Below are positions 16,956 to 24,472 of a stretch of 51,908 nt of DNA, one piece after another. Location: positions 1 through 51,908 of the forward strand of contig NZ_RYFV01000024.1 in assembly GCF_004104015.1 (NCBI RefSeq), read 5' to 3'. Position 1 is the stretch's first letter, and each line of letters opens with the position of its first letter. The position numbers and the translations under genes were made by a program. The notes beneath the pieces are model-generated. The model had not been told where the DNA came from. It did no database searches and was given only the letters and a program-made list of their open reading frames with translations. The stretch is from Actinomyces oricola (GTDB taxonomy: Bacteria; Actinomycetota; Actinomycetes; Actinomycetales; Actinomycetaceae).

Positions 16956-17212
16956 CACCGCGGGAGAAGGACCGCCGTCAGACCGGGAAGCGAAGGAGCC
17001 ACCGGCCTCGCCAGGAGAAACGCACCGTCCTCCTTGTCACCAATGGCGCCGTCACGGAGAGGACCTATCTGGACCAACTGGCTCGTCTGGCTCGTGAACG
17101 CAGCCAGGAAGTCTCCCCATACTTCACTCTGACTACAGACGACCCTTCTACACATTCAAAAACAACCATCATCACAGTACTTGTCCTTATCTTAACCTAC
17201 AACGCCCCATGA
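16956..17212 (+). pseudogene. rloB: RloB-like N-terminal fragment
   Basis: Directly after the RloA-like stop, a frame reads RRSHRPRQEKRTVLLVTNGAV then TERTYLDQLARLA, matching the start of RloB proteins (basic lead, then a LxVxEGxxTExxYL Toprim-like strand). It runs to YFTLTTDD and then decays into an AT-rich tail that stops at 17212. No ATG, GTG or TTG start is evident at the expected place. Intact RloB is roughly 200 residues or more, so this is a fragment of about 55 recognisable residues. RloA-RloB order and spacing support the reading. Confidence 0.6.
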
Positions 17213-17218
17213 ATAATC

Positions 17219-17235
17219 CTCTATTTACAATAGAG
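17219..17235. repeat. AT-rich inverted repeat CTCTATT-TAC-AATAGAG
   Basis: Perfect 7-bp arms in the low-GC island after the RloB fragment, 8 bp before a possible 37-codon ORF. May be a regulatory hairpin or a scar of an insertion. Confidence 0.5.
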
Positions 17236-17242
17236 AACCGAC

Positions 17243-17356
17243 ATGGATATCAAACGAATCATCTACGAACTGCGCAGACTCCAGGAAGTCATCATCAACA
17301 TCAACGGACATCGCGCAGCAAATTCTTCACGAACTGACCCCAGGGCATTAAAATAA
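17243..17356 (+). CDS. Possible 37-residue small protein
   Basis: ATG-to-TAA frame coding for MDIKRIIYELRRLQEVIIN, then a polar tail ending RALK. The first 20 residues would form an amphipathic helix. The gene lies in an AT-rich patch unlike the surrounding high-GC DNA, with only a weak GAGAA upstream. I do not recognise it; it could be a leftover of a mobile element. Confidence 0.25.
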   Translation: MDIKRIIYELRRLQEVIININGHRAANSSRTDPRALK

Positions 17357-17403
17357 AATGACTTAGATTCAATCTCACTGCCCCCACATACCAAGGATCG
17401 ATC

Positions 17404-18333
17404 ATGAGCAGCTACGTTCCCAGCGGATCCCACGACCCGCAGTCTGACCTGCACGCTCAGTCAAACCCACCGACCGGTGCGATCCCCACCGGCCCCGCCC
17501 ACCCCGGACCACCCCCGGGCGGACCCTACGCCGGCAGTCCTACCCCGGGAGGCCAGATCCCGCAGACAGCCCCATTTCGCGCTGTCCCGGGCGGGCCGAC
17601 CCCACCGACCGGTGCGATCCCCACCGGCCCCGCCCACCCCGGACCACCCCCGGGCGGACCATTTCCCTACCGGACACCGCCCGCGAAGCGATCGTGGTTC
17701 GCACGCCACAAGGTCCTCACCGGCGTCGGCGCAGTGGTGGCTCTTGTCATTGTCGGCAGCGCCCTAGGTGGCGGTGGCAGCGACACCAAGCCCACCCCTG
17801 CCTCCAACGCCGTCGCCTCCCGCTCCTCAGTAGTCACTGCGGATCAGGATGGCTCCGCCCCTGGAACCGCATCGCCCGACGCCGCCGCCCCAGCCGAGCC
17901 CACGGCGCAAGCACAGGAGGAGACCGCGTCAGGCGTGACCTTCCCCGGGATGAAGAGGGGCGACCTCGTTGCCACGGCCGGGGAGACGATCGACGACGAC
18001 GGCGTCCAGGTCACAGCCACCCCTCTGGCCGCCGGAGACTCGACCTTCGGGCCAACTGCCTGCTCCACCGTGACGATCGTCAACAATGGCTCCGGTTCGC
18101 TCGATGTCAACGCTCTTGACTTCAGTCTTCAGGACCCGAACGGGGTCATTGTGAGCGTCGGCTTCTTCGGCACGGATGATCACATCTCGGCCGCCACTCT
18201 CATCGCCGGCGGCACGTTGAGTGGTGATGTCTGCTTCGACTCCAACCTGTCTAGTGGTGGACAGTACATCCTGCTGTACGAGCCGGTGTACACCCTGTTC
18301 TCCAACCGCATGGCCTGGGTCAACGAGTTCTGA
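17404..18333 (+). CDS. Pro/Gly-rich membrane-anchored protein with DUF4352-like domain
   Basis: A 309-residue protein. Residues 1-95 are Pro/Gly-rich and cytoplasmic, containing two identical copies of TGAIPTGPAHPGPPPGGP. One membrane segment follows a basic patch (residues about 100-120, VLTGVGAVVALVIVGSALGGGG), then a Ser/Ala/Pro linker, then an extracellular beta domain from about residue 175 (GDLVATAGETIDDDGVQVTATPL ... CSTVTIVNNGSGSLDVNALDFSLQDPNG) that resembles the immunoglobulin-like DUF4352 fold. This architecture is common in Gram-positive surface proteins of unknown role. An exact 60-bp DNA repeat underlies the protein repeat. Confidence 0.75.
   Translation: MSSYVPSGSHDPQSDLHAQSNPPTGAIPTGPAHPGPPPGGPYAGSPTPGGQIPQTAPFRAVPGGPTPPTGAIPTGPAHPGPPPGGPFPYRTPPAKRSWFARHKVLTGVGAVVALVIVGSALGGGGSDTKPTPASNAVASRSSVVTADQDGSAPGTASPDAAAPAEPTAQAQEETASGVTFPGMKRGDLVATAGETIDDDGVQVTATPLAAGDSTFGPTACSTVTIVNNGSGSLDVNALDFSLQDPNGVIVSVGFFGTDDHISAATLIAGGTLSGDVCFDSNLSSGGQYILLYEPVYTLFSNRMAWVNEF
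17466..17660 (+). repeat. Exact 60-bp direct repeat in the Pro-rich coding region
   Basis: Copies at 17466-17525 and 17601-17660 are identical, 135 bp apart start to start and in frame. No synonymous differences are present, so the duplication is recent or is maintained by recombination. Confidence 0.9.
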
Positions 18334-18612
18334 CGGGCGGTGCGGTGCCGCTCGGCCTCCACCAAGTCCAGCAACAGATCTGTTCGTGCCATGAGGAACA
18401 TGCCGGCCGCGGCAAGGCGATCCGCGAGGGCCTAACCCGAGCCGCCCAAGACCGGCTTGCTCGCCACCGGAACCAGCGGGGGAACCAACCTAGCCAGAAC
18501 CAACCTAGCCAAAAGGGGCCCGGACATGGTTTGATCACCACGCTCTGAGCAGACATCAATGCTGAGCCACCTCATCAGAGCAACGACCGTACGTCACAGG
18601 GACGGAGGAACC
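18334..18612. other. Intergenic region with a 15-bp tandem duplication
   Basis: Contains AACCAACCTAGCCAG at 18483-18497 repeated at 18498-18512 with one change. On the minus strand a helix-like frame (ADRLAAAGMFLMARTDLLLDLVEAE) spans about 18350-18430; it may be a remnant but is unrecognised. Confidence 0.4.
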
Positions 18613-18828
18613 ATGATCGGCAAGAGCAAGGCGCTCCGGAAGATCAGCAAGCGGTACCCCACAGAGGCCGACCCCGAGGCGAAGGCCCTTGCAGATGCGC
18701 GCGCGGTCCTGGACCGGGAAGGCGTGACCGGCACGATGCAGGCGATCCGCCTGCTCAGGGAAAGCGAGCTCGACTACGATCTGACTACGGCGACATATCT
18801 CGTCGAGCAGCTCGGTGTGGGGAAATAG
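18613..18828 (+). CDS. Small hypothetical protein (71 aa)
   Basis: A 71-residue soluble, charged and probably all-helical protein (KALRKISKRYPTEADPE ... TTATYLVEQLGVGK) that I do not recognise. The ATG at 18613 is supported by a clear GGAGGAA Shine-Dalgarno. The frame overlapping its end (GTG at 18815 to 19020) contains a helix-like HTSEGIVAAVQEVIDRYSSG and could be a coupled second small gene or a frameshifted tail, but it runs into the 22-bp repeat array, so I leave it unannotated. Confidence 0.55.
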   Translation: MIGKSKALRKISKRYPTEADPEAKALADARAVLDREGVTGTMQAIRLLRESELDYDLTTATYLVEQLGVGK

Positions 18829-18960
18829 TCTCCCAGCAAGGGCGGCGGACCGAGACTCGATCCGGACGACGGCGCGCCACACCTCCGAGGGGATAGTCGC
18901 AGCCGTCCAGGAGGTCATCGACCGCTACTCATCCGGGCGCGCGCCCTGCCCTGAAGTCAG

Positions 18961-19026
18961 CTGCGAATCGTCGGCGACCGTGCTGCGAATCGTTGGTGGA
19001 CGGACTGCGAATCGTCGGTGAAGCGC
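18961..19026 (+). repeat. 22-bp repeat array (three units) upstream of the DUF4143 ATPase
   Basis: CTGCGAATCGTyGGyG begins at 18961, 18983 and 19005, exactly 22 bp (two helical turns) apart. The variable 6 bp between cores are not conserved. The array ends just before the promoter of the ATPase gene, the place for an operator array. A comparable four-unit array precedes the second DUF4143 gene. Confidence 0.88.
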
Positions 19027-19048
19027 CATCTTTCGGCGTCGTTCCAGG

Positions 19049-19054
19049 TAAACT
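19049..19054 (+). promoter_or_regulatory. -10 element TAAACT, leaderless start
   Basis: Ends 6 nt before the ATG at 19061. With the 22-bp repeats lying over and upstream of the -35 region, a protein bound there would block or recruit RNA polymerase. Confidence 0.6.
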
Positions 19055-19060
19055 ACCGCC

Positions 19061-20317
19061 ATGGTCGCTGCCCCTGTCTGGTACCCGCGACACAGCCAGG
19101 AGCTCGCCGAGGACATCCTCGCCCACGCTCCCGTGCTCGTCATCCAGGGCGCACGGCAGGTGGGCAAGAGCTCGCTGGGCGACAGGCTCATCCAGGGTCG
19201 TGGCCGCGCCGTCACCTTGGACGAGCCCGAGCAGCGCCTCGCCGCCGACGCGGACCTCACCGCCTTCGTGTCTCAGGCACCTGATCGCACGCTCCTCATC
19301 GACGAGGTCCAGCTGCGCCCTGAGGTTCTCCTCGCCGTCAAGGCCAGTGTGGACCGCGACCGACGCCCCGGCTGTTTCATCCTCACTGGCTCCGCGAATC
19401 TACTGCGCCTGCGCGGCGAGACGGACTCCCTGGCCGGGCGCGCCCTGGACCTGCCGCTGCAGCCCCTGAGTCAGGGCGAGCTTCGACGTCGGAAGGACGA
19501 CCTGGTCACCTGGCTGACCACCGCCACCGTCCAGGACGTCTTGGACGTCACCACTGACGAGACGCGCCAGTCCTACATCCAGCTGCTGGCCACCGGCGGC
19601 TACCCAGAACTGCAGTCCATGCCCGCGCGGCTGCGCAGGCGGTGGCTCACCTCGTATGTGGACCGCGTGTTCGAGAAGGACGCTCCTTCCGTGGCGGGTG
19701 CCGTCGCGCGCGGGCGACTGTCCACCATCGCCAGGCTCGTGGCGGCGAACCAGGCGGGCGAGCTCATCAAGGCCCGGATCGGGCGGCAGGCAGAGGTCTC
19801 CCCGAGCACGGTCACCAGCTACCTGGAAGCGCTGGAGGACGTCTACCTCCTGGGGCGGCTGCGCGCGTGGACCCCGAACCTCACCACACGGGAGGTGGCC
19901 CGCCCCAAGGTCTACATTACGGACTCGGCGCTGGCACTGGGGCTGGGCGGCGTGCGACCCCAGGAGCTGGAGCCACTGATCAGCGTGGCGATCGGCGGGT
20001 ACATCGAGGGCTTCGTGGCCGCCGAGCTGCGCAAGCAGCAGACCTGGAGCGAGACCGAGTTCTCCCTGTTCCACTACCGCGACCGCTCCGGGGCGGAGGT
20101 AGACATCGTCGTCGAGCTACCGGACCGCCGCGTCATTGGCATCGAGGTGAAGTCCTCCTCCACACCCAAGGGCAAGCATTTCAAAGGGCTGAGAGCACTT
20201 CAGGAACGGCTGGGCGAGAGGTTCGTAGCCGGCGTCGTGCTGTGCATGGTATCCCACGGGTACCAGTACGCCACCGGCCTGTACGCGCTACCGATCGCCG
20301 CACTGTGGGAGTGCTGA
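19061..20317 (+). CDS. AAA ATPase with DUF4143 domain (paralogue 1)
   Basis: A 418-residue protein. The N-terminal AAA_14 domain has Walker A (GARQVGKSS, near residue 30) and Walker B (TLLIDEVQ, near 78), and the sensor-like FILTGSANLL. The C-terminal DUF4143 domain (from about residue 200) has a restriction-endonuclease-like core, FHYRDRSGAEVDIVVE, then IEVKSSSTPKGKHFKGLRAL. Members occur as multiple paralogues in bacteria; their role is unsettled. It is closely similar along its length to the protein at 36063-37322. The ATG is positioned by a leaderless promoter, with no Shine-Dalgarno needed. Confidence 0.88.
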   Translation: MVAAPVWYPRHSQELAEDILAHAPVLVIQGARQVGKSSLGDRLIQGRGRAVTLDEPEQRLAADADLTAFVSQAPDRTLLIDEVQLRPEVLLAVKASVDRDRRPGCFILTGSANLLRLRGETDSLAGRALDLPLQPLSQGELRRRKDDLVTWLTTATVQDVLDVTTDETRQSYIQLLATGGYPELQSMPARLRRRWLTSYVDRVFEKDAPSVAGAVARGRLSTIARLVAANQAGELIKARIGRQAEVSPSTVTSYLEALEDVYLLGRLRAWTPNLTTREVARPKVYITDSALALGLGGVRPQELEPLISVAIGGYIEGFVAAELRKQQTWSETEFSLFHYRDRSGAEVDIVVELPDRRVIGIEVKSSSTPKGKHFKGLRALQERLGERFVAGVVLCMVSHGYQYATGLYALPIAALWEC

Positions 20318-20487
20318 GCGGGCGACGTACTGGCAGGGCGCGGGCTGCAACTGCTCCACCAACACGAAGGGGTCCGGTCAGAACACCGTTCGCACCAGGC
20401 CCGGGCGCACACAGTCCCTCAGACCTTCTCATGGGAATCGGCATTAGCCGGTATGTGTGCGTTTCTCACCGACACGAGGGCCGCGAG

Positions 20488-20955
20488 TTAGGACGCGGTC
20501 AGGGGCGCGATGACCATAAGGACAACACCGCCGACGCCTTCAAGAACACCGACCCATTGGATGGGGATGAAGAAAAGAGTGTGGATGTTGCGCAGCCGGC
20601 TAGCAATGTTCTGCGTTTGGGCCTCGACGACGGCGTTGATCTGAGCCTCGGCCTCGTAGGGGTTGGTGGGGACGGGGACGCCGGGTGCCGCCTGGAACTG
20701 TCCGACGGCGGCACGCTGCCTGAGTTCGGTGCGCAGCTTCTCCTTGTGCTCCCCCACCTGGTTCAGGGGCCGGCTCTCATTGAGCCACTTCCCCAGGAAG
20801 AAATTGCCTGCCCCCGCCGCCACGAGTCCCAACCCCACCCCGAAAGACCCCACCGCGTCACGGCCGAGAAGAGCCTCCATGGGCAAGCTGATGACGAAGA
20901 TACAGGCCAGTGTGACAAACAGGGCCAATATTCCCCAACCGCGCCAAATAATCAC
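20488..20955 (-). CDS. Hypothetical three-pass membrane protein
   Basis: A 155-residue protein beginning VIIWRGWGILALF (GTG start) with hydrophobic segments at about 6-24, 33-55 and 133-152, and an Asn/Glu/Gln-rich soluble stretch between. I do not recognise a named family, though the WRGWG start is typical of small actinobacterial membrane proteins. The GTG is chosen because TAGTAT ends 7 nt upstream with TTGCGG 17 bp before it, a good leaderless promoter. An open frame extends further upstream to 21300 but is Ala/Gly/Arg-rich and looks non-coding. Confidence 0.6.
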   Translation of the reverse strand: MIIWRGWGILALFVTLACIFVISLPMEALLGRDAVGSFGVGLGLVAAGAGNFFLGKWLNESRPLNQVGEHKEKLRTELRQRAAVGQFQAAPGVPVPTNPYEAEAQINAVVEAQTQNIASRLRNIHTLFFIPIQWVGVLEGVGGVVLMVIAPLTAS

Positions 20956-20962
20956 GATTCGG

Positions 20963-20991
20963 ATACTACTGAAGACATCGTGGCCCCGCAA
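20963..20991 (-). promoter_or_regulatory. Leaderless promoter TTGCGG-N17-TAGTAT
   Basis: A near-consensus pair on the minus strand with the -10 ending 7 nt before the GTG at 20955. Confidence 0.6.
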
Positions 20992-21212
20992 TGCGCCGCT
21001 CTTACCGGCCCTTGCCGCTCCTGCTTCCGCCACTCCTGCTTCCGCCGCGCCCGACCCACTCCGACCCACCCGAACCACATTGTGGGCGTCTCCAATGGGC
21101 GGGTCGACGACTGTAGGCTTGAGGAAGCGTCGCCATGATGCAACGTTCACCTGGAAGCACTGCCCGCCCCGCCCGACAGCACTGCCCACTGGGTCGCGCT
21201 CGGTGGGATATT

Positions 21213-21252
21213 CGCCCGTCAGGCCGCGCGCACGCCCGTCAGGCCGCGCGCA
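21213..21252. repeat. 20-bp tandem duplication
   Basis: Two identical 20-bp units at 21213-21232 and 21233-21252 in the leader of the PAP2-kinase fusion gene, ending 31 bp before its ATG. Confidence 0.85.
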
Positions 21253-21283
21253 CCGGGCAGCACACCCAGCCGCAGGAGGTGCT

Positions 21284-22864
21284 ATGGCCCTAGCCACCAC
21301 CCGTTCAAAACATCACTCGCGCCTGGAGGACCGCGAGGCCGGCCTGTTCGGCGTCCTCTGCCTGTGCTTCCTGGCCTGGTCCCTCATGGTGGCCGCAGGT
21401 CGGATGAACGCGTTGGATGCGCACCTGGCCGCGCCGGCTCTGCAGCCGCGCTCCATGGTCGGGCAGATCGCCGAGGCCTTCGCCTTGGCCACTCATCCAG
21501 TGCTCATCCTCATCGCCATCCTTGTGGCAGCAGTGGTCTCCTTCAAGGCGCGCATGCGTCGCCTGGGGGTGGCCCTGGGGATCGCCGCCCTGGGCATCCC
21601 CGTACAACACCTGCTGTCCGCCATTATCGACCACCCCCGACCGGTCACTCTCTTCGCGGACTCGCTGTCCAATATCGCCGGGGCCTTCCCCAGCGGGCAT
21701 GTCACCGCCATGACGCTGGCCGCCTGGGTAATGGTCACCCTCACGCGCGCCCACCGTCGTCGGGCCACATCGGTGCTCGCCTGGTCACTGGCCGGCATCG
21801 CCGCCGTCCTGCTGACCGCGCTGAGTCAGTGGGCCATGGGCCTGGCAAGCGTCTCCGACATTGTTGGTGGGCTCCTCCTGGGCGCCACAGCGGCGAACCT
21901 GGGCCTGTCCATTGGGGGAATTGATTCGATCCTCAGCAGCTGGGCCCACCTGGGACTGCCCCCCGGCACAGTGGACAAGCACGCGGCAATCATCGTCAAC
22001 CCCACCAAGTTCGACGACCTCTCCCTACTGCGAAGGCGCGTCGAGGCCGAGGTCCTGGCCGTCGGCTGGCGGCCCACCATGTGGCTGGAGACCACCCCGG
22101 AGGACGCCGGGCACGACATGGCCCGCCGCGCTCTGGAGGCCGGGGTCGACCTGGTCATGGTGGCCGGCGGGGACGGCACCGTGCGCGCCGTCTCATCTGA
22201 GCTGACTGGGACCACTACCCCCCTGGCGCTCCTGCCCTCGGGCACCGGCAACCTACTGGCCCGCAACCTCTCGGTGTCGTTGGACACCGACGAGGCCCTC
22301 CACCTGGCCCTCCACGGGCGGGCGCGCCCCATTGACGTGGTCCGCTGCACCTGGGACAAGGGCGTAGAGCGCTTCGTGGTCATGGCCGGGCTGGGCCTCG
22401 ACGCCCAGATCATGGAATCCACCAACGACGACCTCAAGAGAGTGCTCCGCGCCGGGGCCTACGCCGTGGCCGCGGTGCAGAACGCCGTCCCCGACCCCTT
22501 CACCGCCGTCGTCGCCCTGGATGACGCCCAGCCCGCCGAACAACAGATGGTGATGGCCCTGATGGGCAATGTGGGCACCATCACCGGCGGAATGGCCCTA
22601 TTCCCCCAGGCGCATCCCGACGACGGCGTCCTGGATCTCATGCTGGCCAGCCCCGACAGCGTCGTGGACTGGGCGCGCCTGGGCGCCCACATCATCACCG
22701 GCAAGAACATGGAGGGCTTCGAGGTGGCGCAGGCGCGGAGGCTGTCGATCACCACCAACGAGGCGGTCCCCTTCGAGCTCGACGGGGACACGGTGGGCCT
22801 CACCCGCCACCTGGAGGTGACGGTTGAGCCCCGCGCCCTGCTGGTGGTCGCGCCCCGGCGCTGA
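21284..22864 (+). CDS. PAP2-like / diacylglycerol kinase (LCB5-type) fusion protein
   Basis: A 526-residue protein. Residues 20-210 form a membrane domain of PAP2 type with the central motif FPSGHVTA (PSGH at 136-139). Residues 232-526 form a lipid kinase of the DAGK/LCB5 family with AAIIVNPTKF, the nucleotide motif AGGDGT (294-299), LPSGTGN and NVGTITGGM. The kinase would phosphorylate a lipid such as diacylglycerol or undecaprenol. The PAP2 half looks inactive: the Lys of motif 1 is Ser112, and in motif 3 Arg is Gln182 and the nucleophilic His is Ala188. It may serve as a membrane anchor. A strong AGGAGGT precedes the ATG. Confidence 0.85.
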   Translation: MALATTRSKHHSRLEDREAGLFGVLCLCFLAWSLMVAAGRMNALDAHLAAPALQPRSMVGQIAEAFALATHPVLILIAILVAAVVSFKARMRRLGVALGIAALGIPVQHLLSAIIDHPRPVTLFADSLSNIAGAFPSGHVTAMTLAAWVMVTLTRAHRRRATSVLAWSLAGIAAVLLTALSQWAMGLASVSDIVGGLLLGATAANLGLSIGGIDSILSSWAHLGLPPGTVDKHAAIIVNPTKFDDLSLLRRRVEAEVLAVGWRPTMWLETTPEDAGHDMARRALEAGVDLVMVAGGDGTVRAVSSELTGTTTPLALLPSGTGNLLARNLSVSLDTDEALHLALHGRARPIDVVRCTWDKGVERFVVMAGLGLDAQIMESTNDDLKRVLRAGAYAVAAVQNAVPDPFTAVVALDDAQPAEQQMVMALMGNVGTITGGMALFPQAHPDDGVLDLMLASPDSVVDWARLGAHIITGKNMEGFEVAQARRLSITTNEAVPFELDGDTVGLTRHLEVTVEPRALLVVAPRR

Positions 22865-22890
22865 GCGGCCGTCACCCCGTCGGCCTGGCC

Positions 22891-22896
22891 TACACT
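22891..22896 (+). promoter_or_regulatory. -10 element TACACT for murT-gatD
   Basis: Matches TANNNT; the predicted start of transcription near 22903 would give a leader of about 43 nt containing the AGGAG before murT. Confidence 0.4.
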
Positions 22897-22945
22897 GACC
22901 GCGCTGCCATACGGCACGCCACGACCCCGACCAGGCAGGAGCCCC

Positions 22946-24472
22946 ATGCGTTCTCGTCCCCGTTCCCGAGTCACGGTCGCGCTCGGGCGCGCGGCCCGCG
23001 TCGCCGCCCGTCTGCGCGGGGGCGGCTCAGGTGGCACCGCGTTCCCCGGCCTCGTCATGGAGCGCACCGACCCGGGCTTTCTGGCCCGCACCCTGGGAGA
23101 CCTGCCCATGGGCGTCATTGTTGTCTCAGGCACCAACGGCAAGACCACCACCACCAAGATGGTCGTCGAGCTTCTGCGAGACCAAGGGCTGAGGGTCTTC
23201 ACCAACCGCACCGGCTCTAACTTTGTGCGCGGGGTCCTGGCGGCCCTGCTCACAGAGGTGGACCGTTCTGGAAAGCTGGCGGCCGACGTCGCCGTCCTGG
23301 AGCTTGATGAGGCGCACGCCGTGCGCTTCGTGAGGCTGGTGCGCCCCCGGGCCTGCCTGCTGCTCAATGTCATGCGCGATCAACTCGACCGCTTCGGTGA
23401 GATCGACTACACCGCCGCCCTGCTGCGCAAGGTGGCCGCGGCCACCACCGAGGTGGTGGTCGTTAACGCTGACGACCCGCGCCTGTCCGGCCCGGACTTC
23501 CTGACGGGGCTGAGTGCTCGGACCCGAGCCTTCGGGGCGGGGCCGGGCCTGCGCTCCCTGTTCCTATCCGACGACGAGTTGCGCATTGGCGCCCCCAACG
23601 ACTCCCCCGCCCCGGCCGTTGCCCCCAGCGACATCCCCGCCCTGGCGCCCGAATCCGCCGGTGACGCCCCTACCCCGGCCGTTGCCCCCAGCGACGTCCC
23701 GGCCCCCGACGACGCCCCCGGCCCTGCCGTCGTCTCTGGCGACGCCCCCGGCTCGGCACCCGAGCCCGCCGGCGACGGCGCCTCCCCGGCCGGCGCCGCT
23801 CCCGCAGAGCCCGACGCCCCGGCGCCCGGGCCCGCGCGGGTCCTCCTCATGTCCCTGACCGGGCAGCGGGCGGAGGTCTCCATTGACGGGGTAGTGCACA
23901 CGATCAACTTCGCCATCCCCGGCATCCACAACCAGCTCAACGCCTGCGCGGCCCTGGCTCTGTGCCTGGAGGTGCTGGGGCAGGACGCCGACCTGCCCCG
24001 GCTTCTGTCCACCCTGTCCCAAGTACAGGCCGCGTTCGGCCGTGGAGAGGTCCTCAGCCTCGACAACCGGGACGTCCAGTTGGCCCTGGTGAAGAACCCC
24101 GCGGGTTTCCGCATGAGCCTGTTGTCCACCGCGACGGTCGCAGGCCCGGAGACCATCATGATCGCCATTAACGACGAGTACGCTGACGGGCGGGACATGT
24201 CCTGGCTATGGGACGTGGACTTCTCCGCCCTGCGCGCCGAGGGGGTCGCGGTGGTCACCGGGGTGAGGGCCTGGGATATGGCTCTGCGCCTGCGCTACGA
24301 CGAGGTCCCGATCGGGGTGGTTGAACCGGATCTGGACAAGGCGATCGCCGCCTGGCGCGAGACTGCCGCGCGCCAGGAGCGCCCCATGCGCGTGTTCACC
24401 ACCTACACCGCCATGCTGGCGCTGCGCGCGCGCCTGGGTGAGCTCACCGAGGTTGAGGAGGTCATGTCGTGA
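22946..24472 (+). CDS. murT: MurT, lipid II isoglutaminyl synthase ligase subunit
   Basis: A 508-residue Mur-ligase-like protein (Mur_ligase_M plus DUF1727). With GatD it amidates the D-Glu of lipid II peptidoglycan precursor, at the inner face of the membrane. The P-loop SGTNGKTTT is at 61-69, LELDEAH near 119, NVMRDQLDRFGE at 141-152 and VVNADDPR near 173. The C-terminal DUF1727 follows (NPAGF, MIAINDEYADGRDMSWLWD). Residues about 216-297 are an Ala/Pro/Asp-rich repeat region in the place where MurT proteins usually carry a four-cysteine zinc ribbon; no such cysteines are present. It overlaps gatD by 4 bp. AGGAG precedes the ATG. Confidence 0.92.
   Translation: MRSRPRSRVTVALGRAARVAARLRGGGSGGTAFPGLVMERTDPGFLARTLGDLPMGVIVVSGTNGKTTTTKMVVELLRDQGLRVFTNRTGSNFVRGVLAALLTEVDRSGKLAADVAVLELDEAHAVRFVRLVRPRACLLLNVMRDQLDRFGEIDYTAALLRKVAAATTEVVVVNADDPRLSGPDFLTGLSARTRAFGAGPGLRSLFLSDDELRIGAPNDSPAPAVAPSDIPALAPESAGDAPTPAVAPSDVPAPDDAPGPAVVSGDAPGSAPEPAGDGASPAGAAPAEPDAPAPGPARVLLMSLTGQRAEVSIDGVVHTINFAIPGIHNQLNACAALALCLEVLGQDADLPRLLSTLSQVQAAFGRGEVLSLDNRDVQLALVKNPAGFRMSLLSTATVAGPETIMIAINDEYADGRDMSWLWDVDFSALRAEGVAVVTGVRAWDMALRLRYDEVPIGVVEPDLDKAIAAWRETAARQERPMRVFTTYTAMLALRARLGELTEVEEVMS

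Noticed and set aside
20663-21283. Longer N-terminus for the PAP2-kinase fusion
   Set aside because: The upstream frame is antisense to a membrane-protein gene; AGGAGGT before 21284 marks the real start.
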